DNA of 28,233 nt. Source: DATBDM01 sp036269915 (GTDB taxonomy: Bacteria; Actinomycetota; Thermoleophilia; Solirubrobacterales; Solirubrobacteraceae). Below, in pieces: positions 13,468-20,261 of this stretch. The position numbers were made by a program, and so were the translations under genes. The notes under the pieces were generated by a model. It was given only the letters and a program-made list of their open reading frames with translations, did no database searches and had not been told where the DNA came from. The stretch is taken from assembly GCA_036269915.1 (NCBI GenBank), contig DATBDM010000042.1, positions 1 through 28,233 of the forward strand. Reading direction: 5' to 3'. Positions within the stretch are counted from its first letter, which is position 1, and every line of letters begins with the position of its first letter.

Positions 13468-14699
13468 GTCCGCGCGACCTCCTCCAGCTCAACGGGGACG
13501 TCGCGGCTGGCCAGCGCCGTCGCGCGCATGGGCCGGCCGCTCTCTATCAGGCGCTTGATCGGTTCGATCGCGTCCCAGTCGTTGACGTGCATCCCCGCGG
13601 TGACGCGGTCCTCCGCGTCGAGCCAGAACGCCTGGAAGGCGGACTCGGCCAGGCTGCCGCGCACGACGACCCGATCGCCCGGTCCGTGCAGGCCCACGTA
13701 CTCCAGCCCGGTGTCGTACTGGTCGGAGAAGAAGTAGGGCAGGGCGTCGTAGGGCTGCTCGGCGCCGAGCATCAGCCTCCCGGCCGCCGTGCCCTGATCC
13801 ATGGCCCAGGCCCAGTGCTCGACGCGGACGGGCCGGGCGTAGCGCGGGTGCATCGCGTTGGCGACGTCGCCGGCGGCGAAGATGGCCGCCGCGCTCGTGC
13901 GCAACCACTCGTCGGCGAGGATCCCGTTCTCGATCGCGAGGCCGGCGGCCGCGGCCAGCTGCGTCGCGGGCGCCACGCCCACGCCGAGGACGACGGCCTG
14001 GGTCTCGATCGTCGTCCCGTCCGCGAGCGCGATCCGCTCGACGTCGCGATCGCCGTCGAAGCCGGCCACGCCGGCGCCGAGCCGGAGGTCGACCCCGTGC
14101 CGGCGGTGCAAGTCGGTGAAGTAGGCGCCGAGCTCTGCCCCGAGCACCCGCTCCAGCGGCGTAGCGGTCTGATCGACCAGGGTGACCTCGACGCCCAGCT
14201 GCCGCGCGGAGGCGGCGATCTCGCAGCCGATCCACCCCGCTCCCACGAGCACGACGCGCCCGCGTCGCGCGAGGACGGACTTGAGACGGTCGGCGTCCGC
14301 GAGCGTGCGCAGCACGTGGATCCCGCCGAGGTCCCCGCCGGGGATCGGCGGGCGGCGCGGGATCGACCCCGTGGCGAGCAGCAGCCGGTCGAAGTCGAGC
14401 CGGCGACCGTCCTCGAGGACGACGGCCCGGGCGGAGGGCTCGACCGACGTGACGCGCGTGCCGCAGATCAGCTCGACGTCGTGGGTCGCGTAGAAGCCGG
14501 CGTCGTGCACGCGCGCCTGCTCGCCCGAGCTCTCGCCGCGCAGGTAGTCCTTCGAGAGCGGCGGGCGCTCATAGGGGGCCTCCGGCTCCTCGCCGATCAG
14601 CACGATGCGCTTGTCGTAGCCCTCGGCGCGCAGCGACTCGGCGGCCTTCGCGCCGGCCATCCCCGCGCCGGCGATCACGATGGTACGGGGCTCAGGCAT
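13464..14699 (-). CDS. FAD/NAD(P)H-dependent ferredoxin/rubredoxin-type reductase
   Basis: 411 aa. It has an N-terminal FAD-binding GxGxxG (IVIAGAGMAGAKAAESLR), the YERPPLSKDYL signature of ferredoxin reductases of dioxygenase/P450 systems, the ATGSIPRRPP loop, and a second Rossmann motif for NAD(P)H (VVLVGAGWIGCEIA). The second FAD motif (AIFAAGDVAN) is followed by a C-terminal reductase domain (~320-405) ending in the MHVNDWDAIEPIKRLI region. It transfers electrons from NAD(P)H to a ferredoxin or rubredoxin; no such partner gene is present here. It starts within the last 8 nt of folE and continues into the small gene at 13467, forming a three-gene operon. Confidence 0.92.
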   Translation of the reverse strand: MPEPRTIVIAGAGMAGAKAAESLRAEGYDKRIVLIGEEPEAPYERPPLSKDYLRGESSGEQARVHDAGFYATHDVELICGTRVTSVEPSARAVVLEDGRRLDFDRLLLATGSIPRRPPIPGGDLGGIHVLRTLADADRLKSVLARRGRVVLVGAGWIGCEIAASARQLGVEVTLVDQTATPLERVLGAELGAYFTDLHRRHGVDLRLGAGVAGFDGDRDVERIALADGTTIETQAVVLGVGVAPATQLAAAAGLAIENGILADEWLRTSAAAIFAAGDVANAMHPRYARPVRVEHWAWAMDQGTAAGRLMLGAEQPYDALPYFFSDQYDTGLEYVGLHGPGDRVVVRGSLAESAFQAFWLDAEDRVTAGMHVNDWDAIEPIKRLIESGRPMRATALASRDVPVELEEVART

Positions 14700-15309
14700 G
14701 ACGACCGCCCGTGAGCGAGAGGAACTCCTGACGGGTGCGCGCGTCGTCGCGGACGAGCCCGTGGAGCGCCGAGGTCATCGTGCGCGACCCGGGCTTCCGG
14801 ACGCCGCGCAGCGACATGCACAGGTGCTCGGCCTCCAGCACCACGCCGACGCCCTTGGGAGCCAGCCGGTCGTCGAGCCAGTCCGCGATCTGGGTCGTCA
14901 GCCGCTCCTGCACCTGCAGACGCCGCGCGAAGAGGTCGACGACCCGGGCGAGCTTCGACAGGCCGATGATGCGCTCGCCCGGCAGGTAGCCGACGTGGGC
15001 CACCCCGACGAACGGAAGCAGATGGTGCTCGCACAGCGAATGGAACGGGATCGCGGTCGCGACCACCAGCTCGTCGTAGCCGCCGTCGTTGGGGAACGTC
15101 GTCGCGGAGAAGTCCGCGGGCGTCAAGAGCTCCGCGTACATCGCCGCCATCCGGCGCGGGGTGTCCTGGAGGCTCTCGTCCGCGAGATCGACGCCGAGGG
15201 CGCGCAGCAGGTCGCGCGACGCCCGCTCGGCTCGAACGGAGTCGACGGATCCGGGCAGCGGCGCGGGCTCGGCGATGTCGCGAGTGAGCTGGGTGAGGGT
15301 GTGGGTCAC
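14692..15309 (-). CDS. folE: GTP cyclohydrolase I
   Basis: 205 aa, normal length. It converts GTP to 7,8-dihydroneopterin triphosphate, the first step to folate and tetrahydropterins. Zinc ligands are visible: C93 and H96 in SLCEHHLLPFVG and C164 in EHLCMSLRG (H162 adjacent). QDTPRRMAAMYAELL, GLSKLARVVDLFARR and LQVQERLT are standard family blocks. The start is GTG 15309 with GGGGA upstream. It is first in a minus-strand operon with an FAD reductase and a small protein. It is divergent from the cluster at 15460-23352, which contains a pterin-synthase homologue, so it may feed that pathway rather than (or as well as) folate. Confidence 0.96.
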   Translation of the reverse strand: MTHTLTQLTRDIAEPAPLPGSVDSVRAERASRDLLRALGVDLADESLQDTPRRMAAMYAELLTPADFSATTFPNDGGYDELVVATAIPFHSLCEHHLLPFVGVAHVGYLPGERIIGLSKLARVVDLFARRLQVQERLTTQIADWLDDRLAPKGVGVVLEAEHLCMSLRGVRKPGSRTMTSALHGLVRDDARTRQEFLSLTGGRHA

Positions 15310-15459
15310 ATCCCCTTGGCGTCGGCGCGCCGCCGGCTCTTACCTCGCTTCCCCCCGCGCGCCCGTCGAACCGATCCCCGGTCGTACGCGTACCGCCTGG
15401 CGCACCCCACCGGCGGTGGGCCCCTGGAAAGATGTCGTACGAAACCGAGGCATAAGGAC
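15310..15459. promoter_or_regulatory. Divergent intergenic region with palindromes between folE and the plus-strand cluster
   Basis: 150 bp separate the two start codons. The region holds GTACGCGTAC (15384-15393), CCCACC-GGC-GGTGGG (15406-15420) and TCGTACGA (15435-15442). CGTAC recurs in the first and third dyads, which could be half-sites of one regulator acting on both directions. No clear -35/-10 pair is evident. GAGG at 15447-15450 serves the GTG at 15460. Confidence 0.35.
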
Positions 15460-16440
15460 GTGCTCGACGACGCACGCGCATTTTGGCTCCGCTCCCCCGG
15501 GCGCGGTGAGATCCGGCCGGTCGCGCTGCCCCACCCGGGCGGCGACGACGTCGTGGTCCGCACGCTGCGATCCGGCATCAGCCGGGGCACGGAGACGCTG
15601 GTGTTCCGCGGCGGCGTGCCGCCGAGCCAGTACGCCGCGATGCGCGCACCGTTCCAGGACGGCGACTTCCCCGGACCGGTCAAGTACGGCTACCTCAGCG
15701 TCGGCGCCGTCGAGCAGGGGCCCCCGGAGCTGCGTGGGCGCACGGTCTTCTGCCTGTACCCGCACCAGACGGCCTACGTGGTGCCGGCCGCTGCCGTGAC
15801 GGTCGTGCCCGAGGACGTGCCGCCCGCGCGCGCCGTGCTCGCCGGCACCGTCGAGACCGCCGTCAACGCCCTGTGGGATGCGGCCCCGCTGATCGGCGAC
15901 CGCGTCGCCGTCGTCGGGGCCGGGATGGTGGGCTGCTGCGTCGCGCGGCTGCTCGCCCGGTTCCCGGCCGTCGAGGTCACGCTCGTCGACGTCGATGCGT
16001 CCCGCGCCGCCGTCGCGGCCGCGCTCCGCGCGGACTTCGCGACACCCGACGCCGCGGCCGGCGGGTGCGACCTCGTCGTGCACACGAGCGCCACGTCGGC
16101 GGGCCTGCAGCGCTCGCTCGAACTGCTCGCGCCCGAGGGCACGGTGCTCGACCTCAGCTGGTACGGCGACGCCAAGGTGCGGCTCTCCCTCGGCGGCGCG
16201 TTCCACGCGGGCCGCCTCGGACTCCGTGCGAGCCAGGTCGGGACGGTGTCACCGGCCCGCAGTGGCCGGCGCACCTCGGCCGACCGGTTGGCGCTCGCGC
16301 TCGAGCTGCTGCGCGACCCCGCCTTCGACGTGCTGATGACCGGCGAGTCGGGCTTCGACGAGCTGCCCGGCGTCATGGCGCGGCTGGCCGCCGGCAGCCT
16401 GCCGGCGCTCTGCCACACGATCACCTACGAGGGGGCATAG
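15460..16440 (+). CDS. MDR-superfamily dehydrogenase, BchC-like, without classic zinc ligands
   Basis: 326 aa from GTG 15460. The N-terminal GroES-like half reads SGISRGTETLVFRGGVP, then GPVKYGYLSVGAV, the form seen in BchC-type and related dehydrogenases. The Cys of SGICGTD and the GHE motif of zinc alcohol dehydrogenases are replaced (Ser, and KYGY), so a catalytic zinc is unlikely to be held in the usual way. The Rossmann half has VVGAGMVGCCVARLLARF, an acidic cofactor site (VTLVDVD) and VVHTSATSAGLQRSLELLAPEGTVLDLSWYG. It probably oxidises or reduces an alcohol/ketone with NAD(P). It is the first gene of an eight-gene unit; the pterin-synthase homologue starts 4 nt after its stop. Confidence 0.85.
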   Translation: MLDDARAFWLRSPGRGEIRPVALPHPGGDDVVVRTLRSGISRGTETLVFRGGVPPSQYAAMRAPFQDGDFPGPVKYGYLSVGAVEQGPPELRGRTVFCLYPHQTAYVVPAAAVTVVPEDVPPARAVLAGTVETAVNALWDAAPLIGDRVAVVGAGMVGCCVARLLARFPAVEVTLVDVDASRAAVAAALRADFATPDAAAGGCDLVVHTSATSAGLQRSLELLAPEGTVLDLSWYGDAKVRLSLGGAFHAGRLGLRASQVGTVSPARSGRRTSADRLALALELLRDPAFDVLMTGESGFDELPGVMARLAAGSLPALCHTITYEGA

Positions 16441-16444
16441 CCGC

Positions 16445-16816
16445 GTGTTCAGCGTGACCGTGCGCGACCACATGATGATCGCCCACAGCCTGCGCGGGGA
16501 GGTGTTCGGGCCTGCACAGCGCCTGCACGGCGCGACCTACGTCGTCGACGCCACCTTCCGCCGAGCGACCCTCGACGACGACGGCATCGTGGTCGACCTC
16601 GGCCGCGCCGCCGACGCGCTGCGCGCGGTGGTGGGCGAGCTCAGCTACCGCAACCTAGACGACGAGCTGGACTTCAACACCACCACGGAGGCGCTGGCCA
16701 AGCTCGTGGCGGACCGGCTCGCCGAGCGCGCCGGCGACCTGGGCGAGCTCGACGGGCTGGTGGTCACGCTGCACGAGTCCCACGTCGCCTGGGCGAGCTA
16801 CGAGCGACCCCTGTGA
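16445..16816 (+). CDS. 6-pyruvoyl-tetrahydropterin synthase / QueD-family homologue with altered active site
   Basis: 123 aa, the length of a single T-fold subunit, from GTG 16445. The family frame is clear: MIAHSLRG (H14), RLHGATYVVDATF, GIVVDLGRAADALR, NLDDELDFNTTTEALAKLVADRL and a final VTLHES (E111). Set beside E. coli QueD, the catalytic Cys27 is A24, zinc ligand His33 is A30 (HGATY, not HGHxY) and catalytic His71 is D73, while H14, H28, D72 and E111 remain. It probably binds a pterin-like substrate through the Glu but should not perform the standard reaction unchanged. Its stop overlaps the glycosyltransferase start (GTGA). It is not part of a queuosine set, as no QueC or QueE is nearby. 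Confidence 0.88.
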   Translation: MFSVTVRDHMMIAHSLRGEVFGPAQRLHGATYVVDATFRRATLDDDGIVVDLGRAADALRAVVGELSYRNLDDELDFNTTTEALAKLVADRLAERAGDLGELDGLVVTLHESHVAWASYERPL

Positions 16817-17853
16817 GGGAGGCGCACGTCATCGTCCCGGCGGACATCGACGACCCGGCACGGCCGAGCGGCGGCAACACGTACGACCGCCGGGTCTGCC
16901 GGGGCCTCGCGGCGCTCGGCTGGAGGGTGCACGAGCACGCGGTGCCCGGGAACGCCGCCCTGGCACGCGCGCTGCCCGGCATCCCGGACGGCGCCGTGGT
17001 GCTGCTCGACGGGTTGATCGCGTCGGCCGCCCCCGAGGTCCTCGTGCCGCATGCGCGCCGGCTGCGGCAGGTGGTGCTCGTGCACATGCCGCTCGGTCAT
17101 CGCCCGCCGGACGACGACGCCGCCGCGGTCCGGGAGGGCGAGCGCGAGCTCCTCTCGGCGGCCGCGGCGATCGTCACCACGAGCGCATGGACCCGGCGCC
17201 GGCTCGAGGAGCTGTACGGCCTGCCCGCCGCGCGGATGCACGTGGCCGCGCCCGGCGTCGACGCCGCGCCCCTCGTGCCGGGGACCGCGTCCGGCGAGGC
17301 CCTGCTCTGCGTCGCGGCGCTGACCCCCGACAAGGGACACGACGTGCTCCTCGACGGGCTCGCGACGGTGGCGGACCTGTCGTGGCGCTGCGTGTGCGTG
17401 GGCAGCCTGGCGCGCGACCCGGACTGCGCCGAGGGCATGCGCCGCCGCGCGCACGACGGCGGGCTCGGCGCCCGGATCCGCTTCCCGGGACCGCGCACCG
17501 GCCCGGACCTCGACCGTGCGTACGCCGCCGCGGACCTGCTCGTCCTCCCCTCCCGCGCCGAGACGTACGGCATGGTCGTGACCGAGGCCCTCGCCCGCGG
17601 CCTGCCGGTCCTTGTCGCCGACATCGGCGGCGTGACCGAGGCCGTGGGCCACGGGGACGACGGGACCCGGCCGGGGCTGCTGATCCCGCCCGGCGACCCG
17701 TCGGCGCTCGGGGCCGCCCTGCGGCGATGGCTCGGCGACGCCGGGCTGCGCGCGCGCCTGCGGCGGGCCGCGCGACAGCGGCGGGCGTCGCTGCGCGGCT
17801 GGCCGGCCACCACGTCCGTCGTCGCCGGCGTCCTGGCAGGAGCGGCACGTTGA
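16813..17853 (+). CDS. Family 4 glycosyltransferase (GT-B)
   Basis: 346 aa, GTG start overlapping the previous stop. The N-terminal acceptor half has ARPSGGNTYDRRVCRGLAALG, a typical GT4 glycine-rich beginning. The C-terminal donor half has VAALTPDKGHDVLLDGLA, AYAAADLLVLPSRAETYGMVVTEALARGLPV with the E-x7-E motif, and VADIGGVTEAV. It should be a retaining transferase using a nucleotide sugar. The protein has no membrane helix, so it acts at the cytosolic face. Within this cluster it could glycosylate a pterin-derived or lipid-linked acceptor, comparable with the glycosylated tetrahydropterins of cyanobacteria or with PimA-type lipid glycosylation; the acceptor cannot be read from sequence. 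Confidence 0.92.
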   Translation: MREAHVIVPADIDDPARPSGGNTYDRRVCRGLAALGWRVHEHAVPGNAALARALPGIPDGAVVLLDGLIASAAPEVLVPHARRLRQVVLVHMPLGHRPPDDDAAAVREGERELLSAAAAIVTTSAWTRRRLEELYGLPAARMHVAAPGVDAAPLVPGTASGEALLCVAALTPDKGHDVLLDGLATVADLSWRCVCVGSLARDPDCAEGMRRRAHDGGLGARIRFPGPRTGPDLDRAYAAADLLVLPSRAETYGMVVTEALARGLPVLVADIGGVTEAVGHGDDGTRPGLLIPPGDPSALGAALRRWLGDAGLRARLRRAARQRRASLRGWPATTSVVAGVLAGAAR

Positions 17854-18620
17854 TCACCGCGGCCGCCCGGGTCAGCCCGGCGTGGCTCGCCCTGCGAGAG
17901 CCGGCCGACGCGGCGGCGCGCTCGGCCGAGCTCGCCGAGCACCTCGGGCGACACCTCCCCACGACCGGGCCCCTCGCGATCCACGACCTCGGCGGCGGCA
18001 GCGGCGCGATGGGCCGATGGCTCGCCCCGAGGCTCCCCGGGCACCAACACTGGGTAGTGCACGACCGGGACGCGGATCTGCTGGAGCTCGCGGTCGAGAG
18101 CCCCCCGGCCTGGGCCACCGTCGACGCGCGGGGATCCGACATCACCCGCCTGGTGGCGGAGGATCTCGCGGGAGCGAGCCTGATCGTCGCCTCGGCACTG
18201 CTCGACCTGCTGACCGCGGACGAGCTGGCCGCGATGCTCGCCGCCTGCGCCGGTCGTCCGATGCTGCTCGCGCTCACGGTCGTCGGTCGCGTCACCCTCA
18301 CCCCAGCCCGTCCCCTGGACGCGCGCATCGCCGCCGCCTTCGACGCCCACCAGCGCCGCGCGACGGCGGCGGGACGCCTGCTCGGCCCGGACGCCGTCCC
18401 GGCCGCCCTGGAGCAACTGCGTGGCGCCGAGCTCATCGTGCGGCCGAGCCCGTGGCACCTCGACGCGACCCAGGCGGGCCTCATCGCGGCGTGGTTCGAC
18501 GGGTGGGTCGCCGCCGCGTGCGAGCAGGAGCCCGCGCTGGCCGACGAGGTGCGCGCGTACCGGGAGCGGCCGCCGGTGGCGGTCACCGTCGACCATGCCG
18601 ACCTGCTGGTGCTGCCGTGA
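17850..18620 (+). CDS. Class I SAM-dependent methyltransferase (cluster methyltransferase 1)
   Basis: 256 aa starting at TTG 17850, which overlaps the glycosyltransferase stop (TTGA) and has CAGGAG 8 nt upstream. Motif I is IHDLGGGSGAMGRWLA (D46), the acidic end of strand 2 is HDRDADLL, and motif III lies around ASLIVASALLDLLTADEL. The C-terminal half is family-specific (SPWHLDATQAGLIAAWFDGW). It transfers a methyl group from SAM to an unknown acceptor. No similarity to known ubiquinone, tRNA or rRNA methyltransferases is apparent, so a small-molecule or lipid intermediate of the cluster is the likely target. Confidence 0.87.
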   Translation: MITAAARVSPAWLALREPADAAARSAELAEHLGRHLPTTGPLAIHDLGGGSGAMGRWLAPRLPGHQHWVVHDRDADLLELAVESPPAWATVDARGSDITRLVAEDLAGASLIVASALLDLLTADELAAMLAACAGRPMLLALTVVGRVTLTPARPLDARIAAAFDAHQRRATAAGRLLGPDAVPAALEQLRGAELIVRPSPWHLDATQAGLIAAWFDGWVAAACEQEPALADEVRAYRERPPVAVTVDHADLLVLP

Positions 18621-18646
18621 CAGCCGTCGTGCAGGGGGGCGGCACC

Positions 18647-19579
18647 GTGAGCCGCCGGACCGCATGGTCGTGGGCCCGCGTCGCCGCGGTGGTCGCGACA
18701 CTCGCCGTCCTCGTCTGGCGCGTGGGCACGAGCGCGTTCCTGGACGGCCTGCGCGCGATCGACGCGGGGACGCTGGTGGCCGCGGCCGGCCTCGCCGCCG
18801 TGACCACCGTCTGCTGCGCCTGGCGCTGGAGGATCGTGGCTCGCGGCCTGGGGATCGACCTGCCGCTGAGCACGGCGGTCAGGGCGTACTACCGCTCGCT
18901 GTTCCTCAACGTCACCCTGCCCGGCGGGGTGGCGGGCGACCTCCACCGCGGGATCAGCCATGGCCGCGACACGAGCGACGTGGGTCGCGGCCTGCGCGCC
19001 GTGGCGTGGGAGCGCTCCGCGGGGCAGGTCGTGCAGGCCGTCCTCACGATCGCCGTGCTGCTCGTGCTGCCGTCGCCGGTGCGGGCGACGATGCCGTTCG
19101 TCGCCCCCGCGCTGCTCGTCGCCGTGGCCGGCGTCGCGCTGGCGGCGCGCGCGCGGCCCGCCGCCGGCCCGTCGCGGTGGGCGCGGCTGCGCAGGGGCGC
19201 GGCCCGCGAGCTGCGTGACGGACTCCTCGCCCGGCGGGCGTGGCCGGCCATCGCGCTCGCGTCGGCGCTGGTCGTCGCGGGCCACGCGGTCACGTTCCTG
19301 ATCGCCGCGCGTACCGCGGGGGCGACCGCGCCGCTGTCCGAGATGCTGCCGCTGGCGCTGCTCGTGCTGATGGCCGGCGCGCTGCCCAACCTTGCCGGCT
19401 GGGGGCCGCGGGAGGGCGTGACGGCGTGGACGTTCGCCGCCGCCGGCCTGGGCGCGCAGCGCGGCGTCGCCACCGCGGTCGTCTACGGCGTCATGGTGTT
19501 CGTCGCGAGCCTGCCGGGCGCCGCCGTCCTCCTGACCGCCTGGGTTCGCCCCACCCGGACGAGAGCGGCGGATGGCTGA
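18647..19579 (+). CDS. Lysylphosphatidylglycerol-synthase-like transmembrane protein (AglD/flippase-like family)
   Basis: 310 aa from GTG 18647, preceded by AGGGGGG with 7-nt spacing; an earlier in-frame GTG at 18617 would overlap the previous stop (GTGA) and add 10 residues. There are about seven to eight membrane helices. The family signature YYRSLFLNVTLPGGVAGDLHRG (cut here for length) matches the LPG-synthase TM domain (PF03706), with conserved GG and D after a helix, and PNLAGWGPREGV near the end. Proteins of this family move or modify lipid-linked sugars and aminoacyl lipids across the membrane. The catalytic aminoacyltransferase domain of MprF is absent. In this cluster it may translocate the lipid or glycolipid product. 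Confidence 0.87.
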   Translation: MSRRTAWSWARVAAVVATLAVLVWRVGTSAFLDGLRAIDAGTLVAAAGLAAVTTVCCAWRWRIVARGLGIDLPLSTAVRAYYRSLFLNVTLPGGVAGDLHRGISHGRDTSDVGRGLRAVAWERSAGQVVQAVLTIAVLLVLPSPVRATMPFVAPALLVAVAGVALAARARPAAGPSRWARLRRGAARELRDGLLARRAWPAIALASALVVAGHAVTFLIAARTAGATAPLSEMLPLALLVLMAGALPNLAGWGPREGVTAWTFAAAGLGAQRGVATAVVYGVMVFVASLPGAAVLLTAWVRPTRTRAADG

Positions 19580-20261
19580 CCGCCCGTACACGATGCTGAG
19601 CTGCAGCGTGTCGCTCGACGGCTATCTCGGCGACCGCACGCCGCGCCTCGCGCTGTCCAACGAGGCGGACTTCGACCGGGTCGACGAGATGCGCGCCTCC
19701 TGCGACGCGATCATGGTGGGCGCGGTCACGGTGCGCACCGACAACCCGCGGCTGGTCGTGCGCTCGCAGGCGCGTCGCGACGAGCGCCGCGCGCGCGGGC
19801 TCGCGGCGTCACCGATGAAGATCACCGTGACCGAGCGGGGAGACCTCGACGCAGACTCGAACTTCTTCACCACCGGCGAGACCGAGAAGCTCGTGTACAC
19901 GTCGAGCCCGAGGGTGGCCGACGCCCGCGCGCGGCTCGGGCCGGTGGCGACGATCGTGGACGGCGGCCGCCGCGTGCGGATGCGCCGGCTCAGCGAGGAT
20001 CTCGCCGACCGCGGGGTGGAGCGGCTCATGGTCGAGGGCGGCGGAATCGTGCACACCCAGTTCCTCGCCGGCGACCTCGTCGACGAGCTGCAGCTCGTCA
20101 TCGCCCCGGTCTTCATCGGCGACTCGACGGCCCCGCGCTTCGTGAGCGACGGCCGCTTCCCGTGGCACGCGGGGCGCCGCGCGACGCTGGCCGAGGTCCG
20201 TCAGATCGGCGACGTGGTGCTGCTGCGCTACGCCCTCTCGTCGCGGTTCCAGAACCGATGA
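19572..20261 (+). CDS. RibD C-terminal / dihydrofolate-reductase-like NAD(P)H reductase
   Basis: 229 aa, ATG 19572 inside the last 8 nt of the preceding gene. It has the DHFR-fold start (YTMLSCSVSLDGYLGD), the NADPH-binding segment (DAIMVGAVTVRTDNPRL) and the RibD_C hallmark GVERLMVEGGGIVHTQFLAGDLVDELQLVIAP (quoted here in two parts by role: GG loop at VEGGG, and DELQLVIAPVFIG). In riboflavin synthesis this fold reduces a ribosyl-pyrimidine; the deaminase half of RibD is missing. Alongside FolE and a pterin-synthase homologue, a pterin or other heterocycle is a natural substrate, for example to form or keep a tetrahydro state. That assignment is inference. Confidence 0.9.
   Translation: MADRPYTMLSCSVSLDGYLGDRTPRLALSNEADFDRVDEMRASCDAIMVGAVTVRTDNPRLVVRSQARRDERRARGLAASPMKITVTERGDLDADSNFFTTGETEKLVYTSSPRVADARARLGPVATIVDGGRRVRMRRLSEDLADRGVERLMVEGGGIVHTQFLAGDLVDELQLVIAPVFIGDSTAPRFVSDGRFPWHAGRRATLAEVRQIGDVVLLRYALSSRFQNR

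Noticed and set aside
16445..16816. QueD for queuosine / 7-deazaguanine synthesis
   Set aside because: No QueC, QueE, QueF or deazaguanine modification genes are in the window, and the catalytic Cys/His and one zinc His of QueD are missing.
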